DNA from: Lomentospora prolificans
Taxonomy: Eukaryota > Ascomycota > Sordariomycetes > Microascales > Microascaceae
Reading direction: 5' to 3'
DNA length: 64,000 nucleotides
Assembly (NCBI GenBank): GCA_029532625.1
Contig: JARFXM010000011.1
Coordinates: 806,001 to 870,000, forward strand
Shown in pieces: positions 33,912 through 47,400 of this stretch. The number at the start of each line of letters is the position of its first letter. Position 1 is the first letter of the stretch. The notes beneath the pieces were generated by a model. That model did no database searches. It had not been told where the DNA came from and saw nothing but the letters and a program-made list of their open reading frames with translations. A program made the position numbers and the translations under genes.

Positions 33912-35612
33912 CTAAGTCTCCTTCGCGGCAGTACCGCCATCATCCGATGCGCCACCCTTGCCAGTCGATGAAACCTCATCATCGCTGCTTGCCGATGTGA
34001 CACCAAAGTGCTTAATGACCAACCAAGCAGGCAAAATAGAGACTCCCCATAAGGCAAAGTTCAGATAGACGCCTCCCACTTCAGAGAATATCTGGACAGA
34101 TGAGAGACCGTAGCTCACAGCCTGCCACGCCGACTCTGTACCACGAAGAAGACCCGCATATCGAATGATCTCGGACTCGTCCCTCGCAAGATTGTGAATT
34201 ACGAAATACCTAGACAGTGCATGTCAGAAGCGATATACTGCTTGATCGTTGTGGGGAGGACCTACAAGAACAGGTAGTTTACCTGGAAGCCAAGCGTCAG
34301 GAAGATGAACACTCCAAAGGCAGCACCGAAGCCGGGGCTGGACCAGTCATAAGTTGGCTTCGTGACGCGGAATCTTGTCACGAGCGCGGTGGCCCAGATC
34401 CACCAGGCACCTTGTAGGACCAGGATTGTCCAGAAGGCACCTCGGGCCCTTGTCTTGAGCGCAATTTTGGTGCGGTCAAGCCAGTACTGGTGCACAATAT
34501 TAGCTGACGTGAAATTTTAAAAATGACCGACTAATATTTGCTTACCCCCAGAATGTTGCCTGCAGTCACGGCGATGATACCCGAGAGAAAGGATCCAAGA
34601 GCTCGAGCTCTAACGGAGAACCAAACTGCAGGATGGTTAGAATACTAAATGCCACAAAACTCCCAATGACCCTCGCTTACGTGACAAGTACGTGAAGAAG
34701 ACAGCTTCGGCAAATACAGCCTGGCCGATGAGCAGGAGTATGAGTAAAAACTCCTTTCGAACGAAAAGCTTGGTCATCTCCTTGAGCTCGAACCAGGGGT
34801 TCTGCACAATGGAAAGGTTGACTTTCTTTCCGTCCTTCCTCTCCACTTTTTGAGGAGGTGTAAGGAGAAGACCAACGAGTGGGCCAACAGCCTGGATAGC
34901 AATGAAAATCAAAAAGACCGTGTACGACACCTTGCCGGCTTCGCTACGTTCCACGTTAAGTCCGAGATTGATAGCGCCACCGATAATTTGGCCGCTTAGT
35001 CGGTAAGTGAGCCAGTACCCCAAAGCTTTACCGCGATTCCACGGCTCAGGATACGCAATGGCGATTGCTGCCTCGGCCATCCAGAACACTCCCGCCGAGA
35101 TACCACACAACGCGGCACCTAGAAGAGTAAGCCATTCCGTTCCAAAGCGATTGTTGGTGTACAAGCCCGCAGCGTAGGGCGCATAACCAATTCTATTCTC
35201 CTGTCAGCATGAACGGACACCGACCTGTCTGGGTGAGAAATTAGAAATGGCATACGTTCCAAAGACTAGCGCGCCTTTGATCCCAACGTAGTGGACAAGC
35301 ACGCCGGAGAAATAACACGAGACGACCATGAGACAGAATGTCAACGCATTGGCAGCATTAACAAGATATGGCTTGGCAGCACCTCCAGCGCCTAGGGAGT
35401 TCATGGCACCCCAAATTCCTGGAGCAGCAAGGTTGCATAGACCTAGGATCGTCATGTTGTAAAATGTCCCCTTATGCCATCTCACTATTCGCGGAATCAG
35501 TCTTAGCGCCGGCACAGGGCGCCTTGTGATGTTCTCGCTAACCTGGGTACTGTTGCTCCCTCGGCGGAGCTATTTCGCTCTCAGTATGGGCCCGGGTGGT
35601 TTCCACCGCCAT
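33912..35612 (-). CDS. UNC93-like major facilitator (DUF895) membrane transporter
   Basis: Six exons (35612-35543, 35484-35256, 35192-34681, 34625-34546, 34486-34266, 34209-33912) encode about 469 residues with consistent phases. Characteristic segments are FYNMTILGLCNLAAPGIWGAM, GISAGVFWMAEAAIA, WFSVRARALGSFLSG and RGTESAWQAVSYGLSS. Around eleven to twelve membrane helices are visible, with a hydrophilic C-terminal tail rich in Ser, Gly and Asp. Fungal members are poorly characterised, and proposed substrates range from ions to small organic molecules. The tandem arrangement upstream of an FMN monooxygenase suggests a substrate shared between the two, but the sequence does not prove it. The fifth intron donor was placed eight codons downstream of an earlier GTAAAC because only that choice keeps the frame. 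Confidence 0.9.
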
Positions 35613-36855
35613 CTTGGGTTTTATCTTTTGAGAAAATCCTGATTAATTGGAGTGTGTGTCAAGACCCCATCAGTGAGAGTCAAGTCGGGTACCAGGAAGG
35701 ATTTACAGCATTATATACATAGCTTAGTCCACCGCATGCGGGTTCGCCCTGAAGTCCGTTGATCGGTATGTCGCATTGTACTGAACTATTTCAGGGCCTG
35801 AGATATATCAAATGCATACTGGCCAATTGGGTGATGGCCAGTCCTAGTCCGCGGCGAGCACGTCATAACACTGGCAGGCTGGTCAACCAGCAAAGGGATT
35901 TCCGGGTTAGCACCAAGTATTACACGATTACCAGAACTGACATCCTGAGTCGCCATGGATCCAAAACCGTGGATTGCGCCTCATGCTGGTGATGCAAGCA
36001 GGCCCCCTCACATTCCCGGCAAACGCTCACGGAAAGCTCCAGCCTAGTATTATCCAGACGCTCCCGAAGGAAAGGCTATGTTTGAGGATACGTTCAGAGG
36101 TGGGAGGATGGGTTGAAAAGGGAGATTTTCGCCCCAGGGTCGCGCCGATCGCGGGTTATTCAGGGTGAAGGACCCCTGCTTGATCTCGAGCACGTCAACT
36201 GTTTCGCCGGTGACACAAGTGCGAGTGGGGGTCACTGCTCAAGGTCGTGTAAATCTTTATTAATACAAGACTATCAGTGACGGCGAGACGTTGACCCATG
36301 CTGGCGTACAACGAGAGGGGTTCTAAATTACACTAACAACTGAACCGCATGTTCCAAGAACAACGGAGCCATGTCAAGCTGGATTGGCGTCCTGGTTGGC
36401 GGTTGCATGGCCAGCCTGGGTGCAACGCCATCCAGAGTTTTGGGACAGCCACAATGTGGTGGGAGGAATGGACCTCTTCGCGACCACGGCCAGCCGTTGT
36501 AAATTGATTGGCTGTGGTCGCTGAGGTTGTGCTGGCTTTCTCAAAAAGTTACCTCCCGCTTTCCAGCCAATTTGAAATGGTCTCGAGAGAAGGATGCGAA
36601 AGGCGAGACTGAAGTTCCTGTCCCTATTCTGCGTACATGCTCAGTCACTTAAAGATAAAGGCAGCAGCACTATGTATGCATTGCAGTTATTGCATTAGAC
36701 AACGAACACCTTTTTTTATTAATCGCGAGCATTTTCAGGCGATGGACAAAGAAAAAAAAAAAAAAAAAAAAGAACCACAACTCGGTATTCTGTCGCAGCC
36801 TTGCGATTCGGGTTCCCACCAAAGCTGTCGAGCGAGATGCAAAAAAAGACGTCGA
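35613..36855. other. intergenic, no supported gene
   Basis: This holds the transporter promoter region and low-complexity A-rich sequence at 36748-36770. I see no gene in it. Confidence 0.6.
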
Positions 36856-36951
36856 TGGTCAGTATGAGGGTCGAACTCATGACCTTGGCATTTACTTGAT
36901 AAACCGGATAGTTTATTAGTACCACGCTCTAACCAACTGAGCTAACCGACC
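36856..36951 (-). tRNA. tRNA-Ile (anticodon AAT) with intron
   Basis: The minus strand folds as a cloverleaf. The acceptor GGTCGGT pairs with ACTGACC, with discriminator A. The D-arm is TAGCTCAGTTGG (A box). The anticodon stem TGGTA/TGCCA carries loop CTAATA...A, so the anticodon is AAT. The T-arm is ATGAG TTCGACC CTCAT. A 22 nt intron follows the base 3' of the anticodon. The ends and intron position fit nuclear tRNA-Ile of filamentous fungi. Confidence 0.94.
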
Positions 36952-37440
36952 GTACTATTTGCTGTGGAGGTGCCGGAATAGGAATCTTCTATAAATGGAC
37001 AAGCGTTCTTCTCCGTCAAACTAGATGGATAGGTGTGGGTCGTCGTGGACTAGTAGGTGCATACGGCTCTTTTTATTTTTTTTTTCCGTTTCTTGTAAAG
37101 GTGGCGTTCAGCCGGGCACGTTTTTGCTGGAAATACTCAGGCGTGGAGCAAGGCTGTTCGCCATAGGTGGCTGAATAATATGAGAGGGCGTCCCGGGCGA
37201 GGTTTGATGCTCGTTTGCGTGTAGCCCCCGAAACCCACTTGGACATCATAGCACCAGCCATATGTGCTTCGCTAGCCTAGCTCTAGCCGTCATTTTGTAT
37301 GATAGTGCCTGCCCTCTAGGAGGTGCGGTAACTAGCTGACTAGCGCAGGCTGGCGGGAGGTAGTTAACGCCCCGTAGCGCTGGCCGAAAATCCAACCCAA
37401 GTGCTGATTATTCTCCGTGAGACTAGGTGCCGTGGCTAGC
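36952..37440. other. intergenic spacer
   Basis: No gene is seen. A T-rich run lies at 37071-37085. Confidence 0.55.
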
Positions 37441-37719
37441 CTAGAGTCCAACCGAGGCCCAGCACGAAGCTTTCTTCGACGCGTGGCAGCAATCCATGAA
37501 ACCACCCACTCTCCAATAGTCATCACCGGCCTTGCGACCGTCTTCGATCCACCTCTTCTTTTGGCTATAATAGTAGTCCCACCTCAATGCCTTGCCACAC
37601 ACGTAGGTTGGCCCAACGCCTATACCCTTCCCGCATTCACCTGGGTTCGCGCACCAGTAGTGAACGGAGCCTTCGGAGAGTCCATATAAGAGGAAGCCAA
37701 TAACGACGTTCAATTTCAT
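37441..37719 (-). CDS. small secreted cysteine-rich protein (effector-like candidate)
   Basis: An intronless frame encodes 92 residues. It begins with a probable signal peptide (MKLNVVIGFLLYGLSEGS) and the mature part contains six Cys (HYWCANPGECGKG, TYVCGK, MDCCHASKKASCW), compatible with three disulfide bonds. It is rich in Trp, Tyr and Gly (ALRWDYYYSQKKRW, DDYWRVGGF), which is unusual for chance translation. Small secreted Cys-rich proteins of this kind include plant-interaction effectors and antimicrobial peptides. I have the impression of related proteins in plant-associated Sordariomycetes but cannot name a family. No second exon is required. Function is undetermined. Confidence 0.65.
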   Translation of the reverse strand: MKLNVVIGFLLYGLSEGSVHYWCANPGECGKGIGVGPTYVCGKALRWDYYYSQKKRWIEDGRKAGDDYWRVGGFMDCCHASKKASCWASVGL

Positions 37720-40021
37720 GCTGGAGATGACCGAGATTAGTCGACGTTTAGCGAGGCAATAGACGGGGGGGACTCGACGTACGTGTCAACGTTTGGAGGG
37801 AAGACCTTGAAAAGAGAACGGTCGAAATTCAATAGAAGTGCGATGCAAGAAAATCCAAGCTCATTGTCGATTCTGCGAAGTGGAAGAGAAGAGTCTTATA
37901 TCTATGAAGGCTGCCTCTGGCAAGTGTCGCGCGACACTTTGACCCGTCTTATTCGAAATGTCTGCACACATGTGGGGAAGGAGCGTACGAAAATAGCCCT
38001 CGGCTGTGCTCAGGTTTAATTGTCAGGGCCAAATTGCGACCCCAGATCGCGCTGGTTGTCGATTAGCCTTGACGATCCCTATGAATAAACTGTCAGAGTT
38101 GCGCTCCGGGCGGTCTTTTAATGCCCCGACTCCAGCATTCTTATTTCTCGAGAAGCTACAAATTCAGAGTTCTCGGCAAGTAGGTACTAGGCTTGACCAT
38201 TTTCGTTGCCCAGGCGAGACAAAGAACCCATCCGCCCACAAATATCAAACCCGCCCCATCACCATTAATGACACCCGGCCCGCCGAGTGAAGCACCACAG
38301 GCAACGAGTGCAAGAATAATGGCCTGTCAGACGGCACCCGTGATTCAGCCCCGAGTGCTTGCTACCGTATCGACCACATCCGTGGCTACGAACCTCTTGG
38401 TAGTCCTGCCACATCTGGGGTTTCCAGATCGAACATAATCGCGGTGGCCAGCAATGGAAATTTTGTAATGGCCTAGCCGCGCTGAGCACCGTCAGGTATT
38501 GCCACTCCTACTTCGAGGTATTGCTTGATTTGTAGTATGAAATCGGCGTGGAAAAAACCCGGCTAGGCTGGATGACACGTACCCAGCACCTCCATAGCTG
38601 ATGCCGTGGTTGCGCATAAGAACAGTTTTTATGGCAATAATGCAATCGCTTGCAAAGTTAGCAAGAGTCACACATTTTACTGCTGTTATAGTCGAAAGAG
38701 TCGCTAACGTTGATTCTATCAGCACCGATCAAGCCCGCTGAGTGGGTTGGCTGAGCGGGATTTGGATAGCACAGACATCGCGCAAGTGAAACAGCACAGC
38801 AAGGGGGAGTGTATGGGGAATTGATTTTGGGTATGACCAATTCAATAGAGAAGTCAACAGAAGCCACTGAGGGTTTTGTCCAACCTCCTCACTGGCGGGT
38901 GCTCAGTTCAGCATTTTGGATTCATACGCCGAGAGCATCAACAGTGTCATGAGAATAGCCGTCTCATCTCGTTTCACTCCAGTTACCCCGTGTAGCTAAG
39001 GCCATGGGAGGAGCGGAGTAGAAAACATTTAGCGCGTGGTTTCGGCGTAGCTCTCACTATTAATAAGCCTAGAATCCAGTTACCCGACATCACCAATACC
39101 TCCACGGCTGGCGATGGGCTTCTAAAGATGGGTACGCCGAAAAAAAAAAAATGAAAAAGAAAAGAAAAAAAGAGAAAACACCATGCGAACCATAGTCACT
39201 CACGTAAGCTGAACTGGTTTGGGAGACGTAGTCTAACCTAAGCTCTAAGTGGTAAAGTGGCTCAAAGAGACATAGAAAGCTAATGGTCCGATCAGCCCTC
39301 TCAAATATCCAAGTCGACCATCAGCGCATATCTCTAGTGACATATCTTGGCTCCGCTCCGTTCGAGTCGCTTATATTATCATCTCTTTTACAAGTAGCCG
39401 GATATCCAAGCTCGTGGGATGGTTCGAAGGCGTATCAGGCTCCAAGCAATCCAACGGTGGGATTTTTCTAGCTGTAGGTTTGAATTCTCCTGATGCCAAC
39501 AAGGAATCTAGTGGGCCGGCATATATCATGCTATTTTCCTCTGGAAATATGCTCCTTCCTTCCCCAGCCACGGCCCTTCCAAACAACAAAAAACCCCACT
39601 ACAGTGAGTAGCTACAAAAATGTTCACACCCTACGAGAAATAGAAAACTGGATGAACAGCGCGGCTAAATTACGATAAAAGGTTAGAGTATATACAAACC
39701 ATATACTAATAAATAGAAGCAATGCAAGCAGGTTTAACTTTTTATTTAGGTGCTAATCGAACTATGTAGTTCAAGTCAACCCTCATATTCTTCACAATGA
39801 CGAAACCAGAAGGTGGCCAGGCAAATCAAAACTATTGTGGCGATCCTTTGAGGAACCAGTCATATTGCAGAAGCCAAAGGTGGTCCCGTGTTGATCTGTT
39901 TTTTTTCCATGAAGGAGAGTGGAGATTTCAAATTGAATGGGAAAAGGCTTCGCTTTCCCGCTAACTTTAATATCTTATGCCTAACCCCTTTAAACATCCT
40001 CCACCACGAGAACCGGCGTTG
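37720..40021. other. intergenic, no supported gene
   Basis: About 2.3 kb with only short frames and an A-rich low-complexity patch at 39138-39178. I found no domain, exon series or terminal repeat. Confidence 0.5.
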
Positions 40022-41461
40022 TCACGGAGTCTGATTCCTACTCCTCCGACCTTCAGGCTCTGTCGAGTACTCGACTGCAATGGTCGTCGTCTGGATAATA
40101 TCCCTCGAGCCTGCAACGATGGCCTTCTCCGAGTCGTCATCGTTCCACAAAACACCCTTGCCAGAGTCGCCTTTAGTCTTACCCCGGCCGCCCTCGACAT
40201 TGGTCATGACGAAAGCCTCACCATTGGTTTTGAAGCGTGCGTAGCCGTCGTTGGGATCGCGGCTCTGAGAAGCGAGGCGAGAGCCGAAAGCGTAGCGGCT
40301 GTGGCCGATGGGCCCAGTGGTGCCCGTGCGTCCCGAGGCATGGCCGGAGGTGCGGCTCTTGCCGTAGGTGCTTTCTCCGATGAGGCGAGGGGCAACGTGG
40401 CGGAGGAATTTACGAAAGGTTGGGAGAGCGGCGCACATGATGAGCAAGTTACCTTCGACGAGACTAGAGACGCTGTGAGATTTTCGCTTCTTATTTTTCA
40501 TACGTGCCCCGGGAAAGATACGTACATCCACAAGCTGATGTATGCGATCTCCCAGGTGGGATCGGTGGGGTTCATAAGCCTAGGAAGTAACGCCAGGCGG
40601 ATTATTGAAGTAACAACCGTCCTATTTCAGTTAGTTCCCAAGTTTCTTTTGTCTGAACATAAGACAGAGTTGACTAGATCGGGTTCCCTTACATCGAAGC
40701 GATAGAAAAGATGATGAACAAGCCGATTTTTTGTTGCATCGGAATCTGCAGCTTGATCAAAATGGGCAATGGTAAGAAAAAGAGGACGATATCGGAGGCG
40801 ATATTGGAGATGGCGGTGGCGTAGTAGAGGATGGGTGTATTAATACATTTTCCCTCCGTCATGTAGATGTCCCAAGCTTTAGAAATAGGTCTGCATGAGA
40901 AGACGAGTGGCATGAAGATGGCAATAGTGTAAGCGCCAATGATAGCCATAAAAGTCCACACCAGATGCCTAAACCATCGTTGGGGTGTTAGGCGGAGGTA
41001 GAAGACGAGAAGCGAGAGCTTGGCAAATGAACCGCAAAGCATGTAAAACGGCGCAGAGATGTAGACATCGACGGTCCATTGGGCAAACTGATCCATCGAT
41101 ATCTCCCAACCGTGAACACCGCCGATTCCGCTAGCGAACATGTCTGGGTTCAATGAGGCATTAGCTAAATGAGGAATGAATTGGGGTGGAACCGCGCGTC
41201 TCTGAACCTACGTATAGAGAGACCCATGGCTACCATCGCGGTCACAAATGCAATAATCAGGAGATAATCATCTACTTGCAAACCACCAGAAAGAAAAATC
41301 TTTGTGTACATCCTCTGGGCCATAAAGGCAATGCTGAAAAAAAGCCCAAATCCGGAGACGTAAAAAGCCTCCGGGACCGCCTGGCGCGTAGGGTTGTCAA
41401 AGTTGACGACCCATCCTTCCGGGGCACCCAAAGGAGTTGTAACGCCGTTGATAACCGGCAT
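40022..41461 (-). CDS. fungal rhodopsin-domain (SAT4-type) integral membrane protein
   Basis: Four exons (41461-41212, 41143-40693, 40621-40526, 40472-40022) encode about 415 residues; phases are consistent and introns are 53-71 nt. Seven membrane segments are expected. Recognisable parts are YVSGFGLFFSIAFMAQRMYTK, the acidic VDDYLLI motif at the third segment, FYMLCGSFAKLSLLVFYLR, YYATAISNIASDIVLFFLP and the last helix region SLVEGNLLIMCAALPTFRKF. The long C-terminal tail is hydrophilic and Ser/Thr/Gly-rich. This family (PF20684-type) is expanded in plant-associated moulds and includes PTH11-like relatives, but ligands and signalling partners are mostly unknown. It lacks an N-terminal CFEM domain. 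Confidence 0.9.
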
Positions 41462-44400
41462 GGCTGTAAGCCAAGACTACCGAGCGTGTTTCTTGCTTGA
41501 TCGTCGATCCGGGTCGCTCCTCGAAGAGGGTCGGTGATGGAGTGGTGAGATAGTTGGCCAGTGCTCGTGCGGGTTAATCTGTCACCAAGAAACTCAGACG
41601 CAAGAGGCGCCAGTCTTGTTATTAGTGAATGCGCAGTCCGAGCCAGTCTGAATTGGAGATGGTCGACAAGCGCAAAGGTAGCAGAGCGAGAGCCGTCTTC
41701 AAAGGTATGAGGCCGCGGGCATGATCAAGTATCAACCGATCCAGCGGAGAGGGCGAGAGGAGGGCCAGCGTGGATATATGTATGTGCGGGCGGGTGGCAT
41801 CCATACAAGTAGGATAATTCCGCTCATCTGGTAAATCTGGGGGTTGGATCTGATTACCTTAGAGGCTCCGAAAGATAACACACTAAGGGAATAGATAGTG
41901 TGACTCTTGACCAGTAGCCGGGATCGGAATGCTAATGAAGGGGTGAATACTTCTCACGAAGATAAGAATAACGAACCGACGGAAAAATTAGGGAATGGAC
42001 GAGATCTCGTCTCCCCTCACCTAAAAGTATGTCTAACATCGTTTTTCGAACCTGTTCGGGTACAACCCCCAATCAAACATCAATTTTCGCATTTTGCTAT
42101 TACCTGTTGTTGCCGCACTAGGAAGCTCGGGCTTGGGAAACCCTGCCTTGGATTGAAGCTGGATAGAGTTCGTCTGTGATGGTTGGGTGCTGGGCTGGGC
42201 TTGGTGGCAGCCTGGCGCCACTAGCCTATCTTTGAGCCGTGCAGACTACTGTACAGCTTTGTATTTTAGGGTATTAGATTTTAGGGTTCCTGGGCAATGC
42301 CAGAGGGACCAGGCAGCTTCGCATGAACTCGATGTTCCCTATTCCCTGAGAACTAGTGCATATGAGAGACGCCTATTGTAGTGTACTGCAGGCCATGGAC
42401 CAGGCATCTTGGGCCAAGGGAGACTCAGAGGGCAGGATTCAGCAATCGACGACACTCAGCAAAGATCAGTACCGGAAATCCTTCACACACTGCAAGCTAG
42501 GTCCATCCATCTTCCGGACACGGCGAGGCGAGTTTTGTCTCGTGCGAACGGAGCCACTACGTTCTCTTCAGGCCGAGTCTTGCCCAGCTCTTCTTCCCCT
42601 TGTGTAGCGCATACAAAGAAGGAATGATCGGCGAAGATTACCGTCATAGGCACATGTACTTTCTTCGTAGTTACATACGGCTGGGGAAAGGCGAGGAACT
42701 CGGTTCGCTAGGGGATCTCGTCATGCACGGCATCCGAAAACATCCTGAAATGGGCAGGGATATGAGTGAGATCGACGACTCTGAGAGTCAGGGCAGATTA
42801 TCTGGGGTCCAGAGCAAGTTCGGCCGCTTCTAATGTGTGGAGTGAGAACATGAGAAGGGCACCACAAAGTGTGGCTGCTAGGGACGCGCGCCAAACAGTT
42901 TTGGCTTTGATCAGCACATTGCTGAGGAGCAAAACCTCCTGGACTACCAAGGAAGGACCCGAGTATATTGCCGAAGACAATAGTGTTGCCATTGAAAGCA
43001 TATGTTCATGAAGCCCGCGATGCTTGAATCTGCCAAGCAATCGTGGGAAATCAAATAGTATCATCCTCCGAACACCTCCAAAGAACTGGCGCCAAGACGT
43101 TGGCCGCATAATACCTGGGGAGAACAGTGGCGTGAGTGAGCATGAGCGTGGTGCAAGGGCTGGGCTGGGATTGCAACCAATGTGGCATCCTATCCTATCT
43201 AAGACGAAGAAGATGTCCACAGACCTTGCAATAGTCTGTGCCTAAAAGCCACAGTCGACCTGGAGAGGCGAGAGGCGTGTGGCGAGGGATATGACGACTG
43301 GTGGGTGACGGGAGGGGATCCCTGCATGTGAATCGAGGACGTGCACTCCCAAGTGTGACTGAGACAGGTTAGCCTAGGCTTGGCTTGAAAGGTGACCCTG
43401 GTTTTGCTTGCCTATAATAGATAGACTCCGAGGAATGGGGGGCTCCGGTCTAAAATCCAGGGGTGGTAATGACAACCCACTCGTAGCAATCCCGCCCGGA
43501 GTGCCGTCGGCGATATCCAAGAATTGACCGGCCCTCGCATATTTCTGAGCACAGGGTTTTTTTTTCTTTTTTTTGCAGAGTTCTTTTTTCTTTTTAGGAG
43601 AACTGATAATCATCTTACTTCCTTCAGCCTCCTCGAACAGTCGCCTTTGCTGCTGGATCATGGCCGTACTCAAACCTTTAATTGCACGCGAGGCAGACTA
43701 CCGTCCTGCTATGCGCCTCGAACTCCACTCTCATTTTGTGACTTTGTGTTGATGCCACCTCCAGTCGGCACTGGTTGAGAGGAACGGCAGCCCCAGTGGC
43801 CGCTAAGTGGGTTCTGGTCCATTGTACTTTAATGATTCCGGTCGGCCGGTTTTGGGTCCTTGCCCGAGTCGCCGCACTTCACAAGCTTAGACACCAGTCG
43901 CCATGATGGCAAACTCCACAATTCAGACCCTGACGTTCCTTGCTCGCGTCGGCTGGGCTGCAAGGCAGCGGACACCAGCTCTAGCAATGGTTTCTAGTTG
44001 GCCAAAATTTAATGGCGGCACATAAACAGCTCCATAATTCTGTTTTGCTTCAGTTTTAGCATGTGGTGGCTTCGACTTGAAGAAATACGTAGGAGTATGA
44101 AGGCTCTCGCGGGACATTTTAGGTTGCATTTGCTTGCTGGAATTCGGAACCGCCCGCAAGGCCTGTTTCTCCGAGTTATTTCAGCATGGACTGATCTGGC
44201 TTCGAGGTAGCACTGATGTTCTGGATCTAATTAGGCGCGAGATTGTAATGAACAGCAGAATTCGAACCGGGTACTTGTACAGTATTCAGGGGATACTGTG
44301 TTTGCATTAGCGTCTCGGCATCATATCATCTCCGCATCACGGGCTCTGGGGAGTCTGTTTTCTGTTGCTGCCAAGCTCTCTTCCAACACACGCGCGCCCC

Positions 44401-47400
44401 TGAGTGGCTTTGAATGGAAACTACATTCTGAGATTAGCCCCTGCTCGCGCCGGACGAAAGAACGGGACAGTCCTGGTTTTGTGCTTACGAAGTACTCGGC
44501 CCTGATTGCTTGATTTATCCATGCAGGTGTCACCGTTTGGGACTTTTGCTTGGCCACATTACGCCGCCAACCTCACACCAAGAAGTCCATGCGTGCGGTC
44601 CGATTCGGGACGTTGATAAGACTTTCATCCATCATGGCTGATCTCCCATCACTCTCCTTCAAAATGTGGGCCGTCGGACGATCGGTTCGGGGACTAATAA
44701 TACCCTGGCTACATGCTTTGATGCGATATGGTGCAGGATTCCGGACCAGCGCCACGCGGCACCTGGGCACCTAATACACTTAACTTGCCTTTGAGCAGAT
44801 CAAATGACCATTTACTTCTCATTCTCTCTCTCTTTATTTTTTTTTTTTTTTTTGGTTCTCATTATCTTTTCCCCGTACCTTAATACTTCAGGGAGATTCA
44901 CCAAGGAGTCATATATTTCGTTTGACCCTTAGACTTGAATAGGGTTGTAGTATAGGCACACAACCACTACTGTGCGACCTCGCCCGTTCTTGTGTTTTGT
45001 GTGTCGAATATCACCAGCAAAGCATTTGCGATAGGGTAACAAGGCGCTGCTGTTGCACACTACGCTGTTTTTAGTCCCAGATTTCACGGTGCGACTCGAT
45101 CTGGCTGGCTGCTGCAAGCCCAGTGCCTGTCTGTTGGTCTCACTTAGGAATTTCAGCTGGGGATCCCGATGCTCTCAGGTATCTGTCATGATACGAAACC
45201 ATGACCCCAGTCTAGATCTTCCTGTTTGGACCATATTGTAGCACTATCTGCAATGCTTCATCTCGCCTCGAGCTTGTCCAAGATATCGGGCAGTTAAAGG
45301 AGTGATAATCTCTCACGCAGGCTCGTTTTGCACGTCTGCCAAGCACTTGAGCCGCTTCATAAACAGTGGCCTCACTTTAGCTCTATGCTGAACGCATCAA
45401 AAGCCTCCTCATAACGCCATGCGGACTATTACTCGGGGCTATGTTTTAGCGGAGTACGGACAGAGTGTTAAAAGCATTCCCCGGCGGTCTCCTCTCAACC
45501 CATCGCGCTTCATAAGATCAATCGACAGGTCGCGCTAGCCCTAGAAGCGGAAGAGCAGTGCTGTGGATGAAGGCAATATGGCCGAGCCTTCGGGCTCTCT
45601 GCATGCGCTCCACAAACAGAACGAACCTTCCAGGAGGAAAAAAAAGGCCCAACCCTACGTTTCAGGTTCCGAAGCTCGGTCATTTCTGCCATCACTCCAT
45701 TGATGCTTCCAAGAATATTTTGAGGTGTTTCCCGTTGAGTGCCTGCGCCGAGCCTGCTGCTAGCTGCTATATATCAATAGTGTGTTATCACAGCTGCCTT
45801 CCATCGAGCCCGACGTTACCTGTCCGACTCCCAAATTTCCCAGTCACCGACTCAACACACTAATCATCAATTATACTAATGTTAGAAATTACCTTCACTA
45901 CATAATCCAAGCAACTTATACGCTCAGCTAGTTACATCGACACCTTGATAAGCCTTCGCAGAAGAGGGATCGATTCGAGCGTGGCATGGAGACAGGCGGG
46001 CTACTTATAGGCCGCCGTTCACCTTGGCGATCGATAGGGATAGTCCGTACGCAGTCATCCACTCCAGTCGTCTCGGTGTACGAGTCCACGATGAATGACA
46101 GCAAACGTGATTTGCTCATCGAAACCCTGGCCATATAGTCCGCCTGTATTCCCAGATTGCTTGGTAGCTTCGTCATGCTTCATATACAGTGGGACGAATT
46201 AATACTTCCTATTCTCGCCCGACATCATTGGCGGTAGTGTTCGCGAACGGAACGATTCTCCCCTGAGCGGACATGATGAGCAAGGGCTTAGATTAGGCCC
46301 GTATAATCTGTGTACCGGCTTCTGAGGGTTACGCCTTCGATGTTTCGAAGCTCACCTGGATGTTCTAGTCTTACGCTGACTAGAAAGCAGACTCTCGTTC
46401 TGCTCTGGCCCTTCTGGCTGGTACAAACCCCTAGCCAACATATTTGGATCAGTGTATCAGGACTTCACAATATATAAGAGTTAATATCATAACTAGCTAA
46501 TCTTTCAGACTATGTGTCGCTCTTTGAGGTCATAATCAGATTGAGATTTCCTCTAGGTCTTTCGATGTCAGGTACCAGTGGGAACTTACCCTCAGTACTA
46601 CTGTTACTCTCTTCATATCCTCCTTCCAATGCCCTCCCTATAGCCTTTTCTGATCCTAACCCATGAGTCGTGTAGCTTGTACCTCACAGACCGACCGGGT
46701 GCGTCTTGGTTCAAACACCAATACTGCTGGGAATAGTAGTTATGGTCTCCTAAATATTGTTACTCGCATTCTCTCGGCTGTTGAGAACTCGTTGTCGCTT
46801 AAAGATTTCCTATAAAGTGGATCCTACGAAGGTGATGCCTGTACGATACTGTAGGCTAGATATGCCCAGATACTCGGATCTGTAGCAAACTGGAGCTAGA
46901 GATTGCCCACGTCTTTCTCTGTTTCGGCGTTTTACTGGTGAAAACTGATTAGGAAGCGAGTTAATTCAAACATCTTAGTCGGGAAAGTATTTAAGTTGAC
47001 CGAGAAAGCTTGCGGCTGCGATAATCCTCGTACAAAAGTGAGCCATGAAGTATGGACCTTAGTATTTGTTCGTGGTCACTCATAAGATGGCCCACGAATT
47101 CACTTGGGCGCCCGGCTGCTTTTCGCGAAGACGGGGAATATCCTGTTCCGCTACCGCAGTCCGTAAGCATATAGATTGAAGCCACAGTCCTCAGAGATGC
47201 AGATAGGATTCGGCTCCTCAGCCTTGGGAACGATACCGTTGAGTCATGAACTTGCTTATGCCTTTCTGTCACAGTGGACGATCAGTGTTCGAGACTATCC
47301 TGGTCATCAGCTTACAGATGACGTGGTGCCGTATGCCATAAATATGGCGCGTTTGCGGCAAATGCTTGAATGAAGAAGCGCCACCTTCTGCACAGACTCT

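Noticed and set aside
44240..44330. minus-strand CCGGTTCGAATTC, resembling a tRNA T-loop
   Set aside because: The T-stem does not pair and there is no recognisable anticodon arm.
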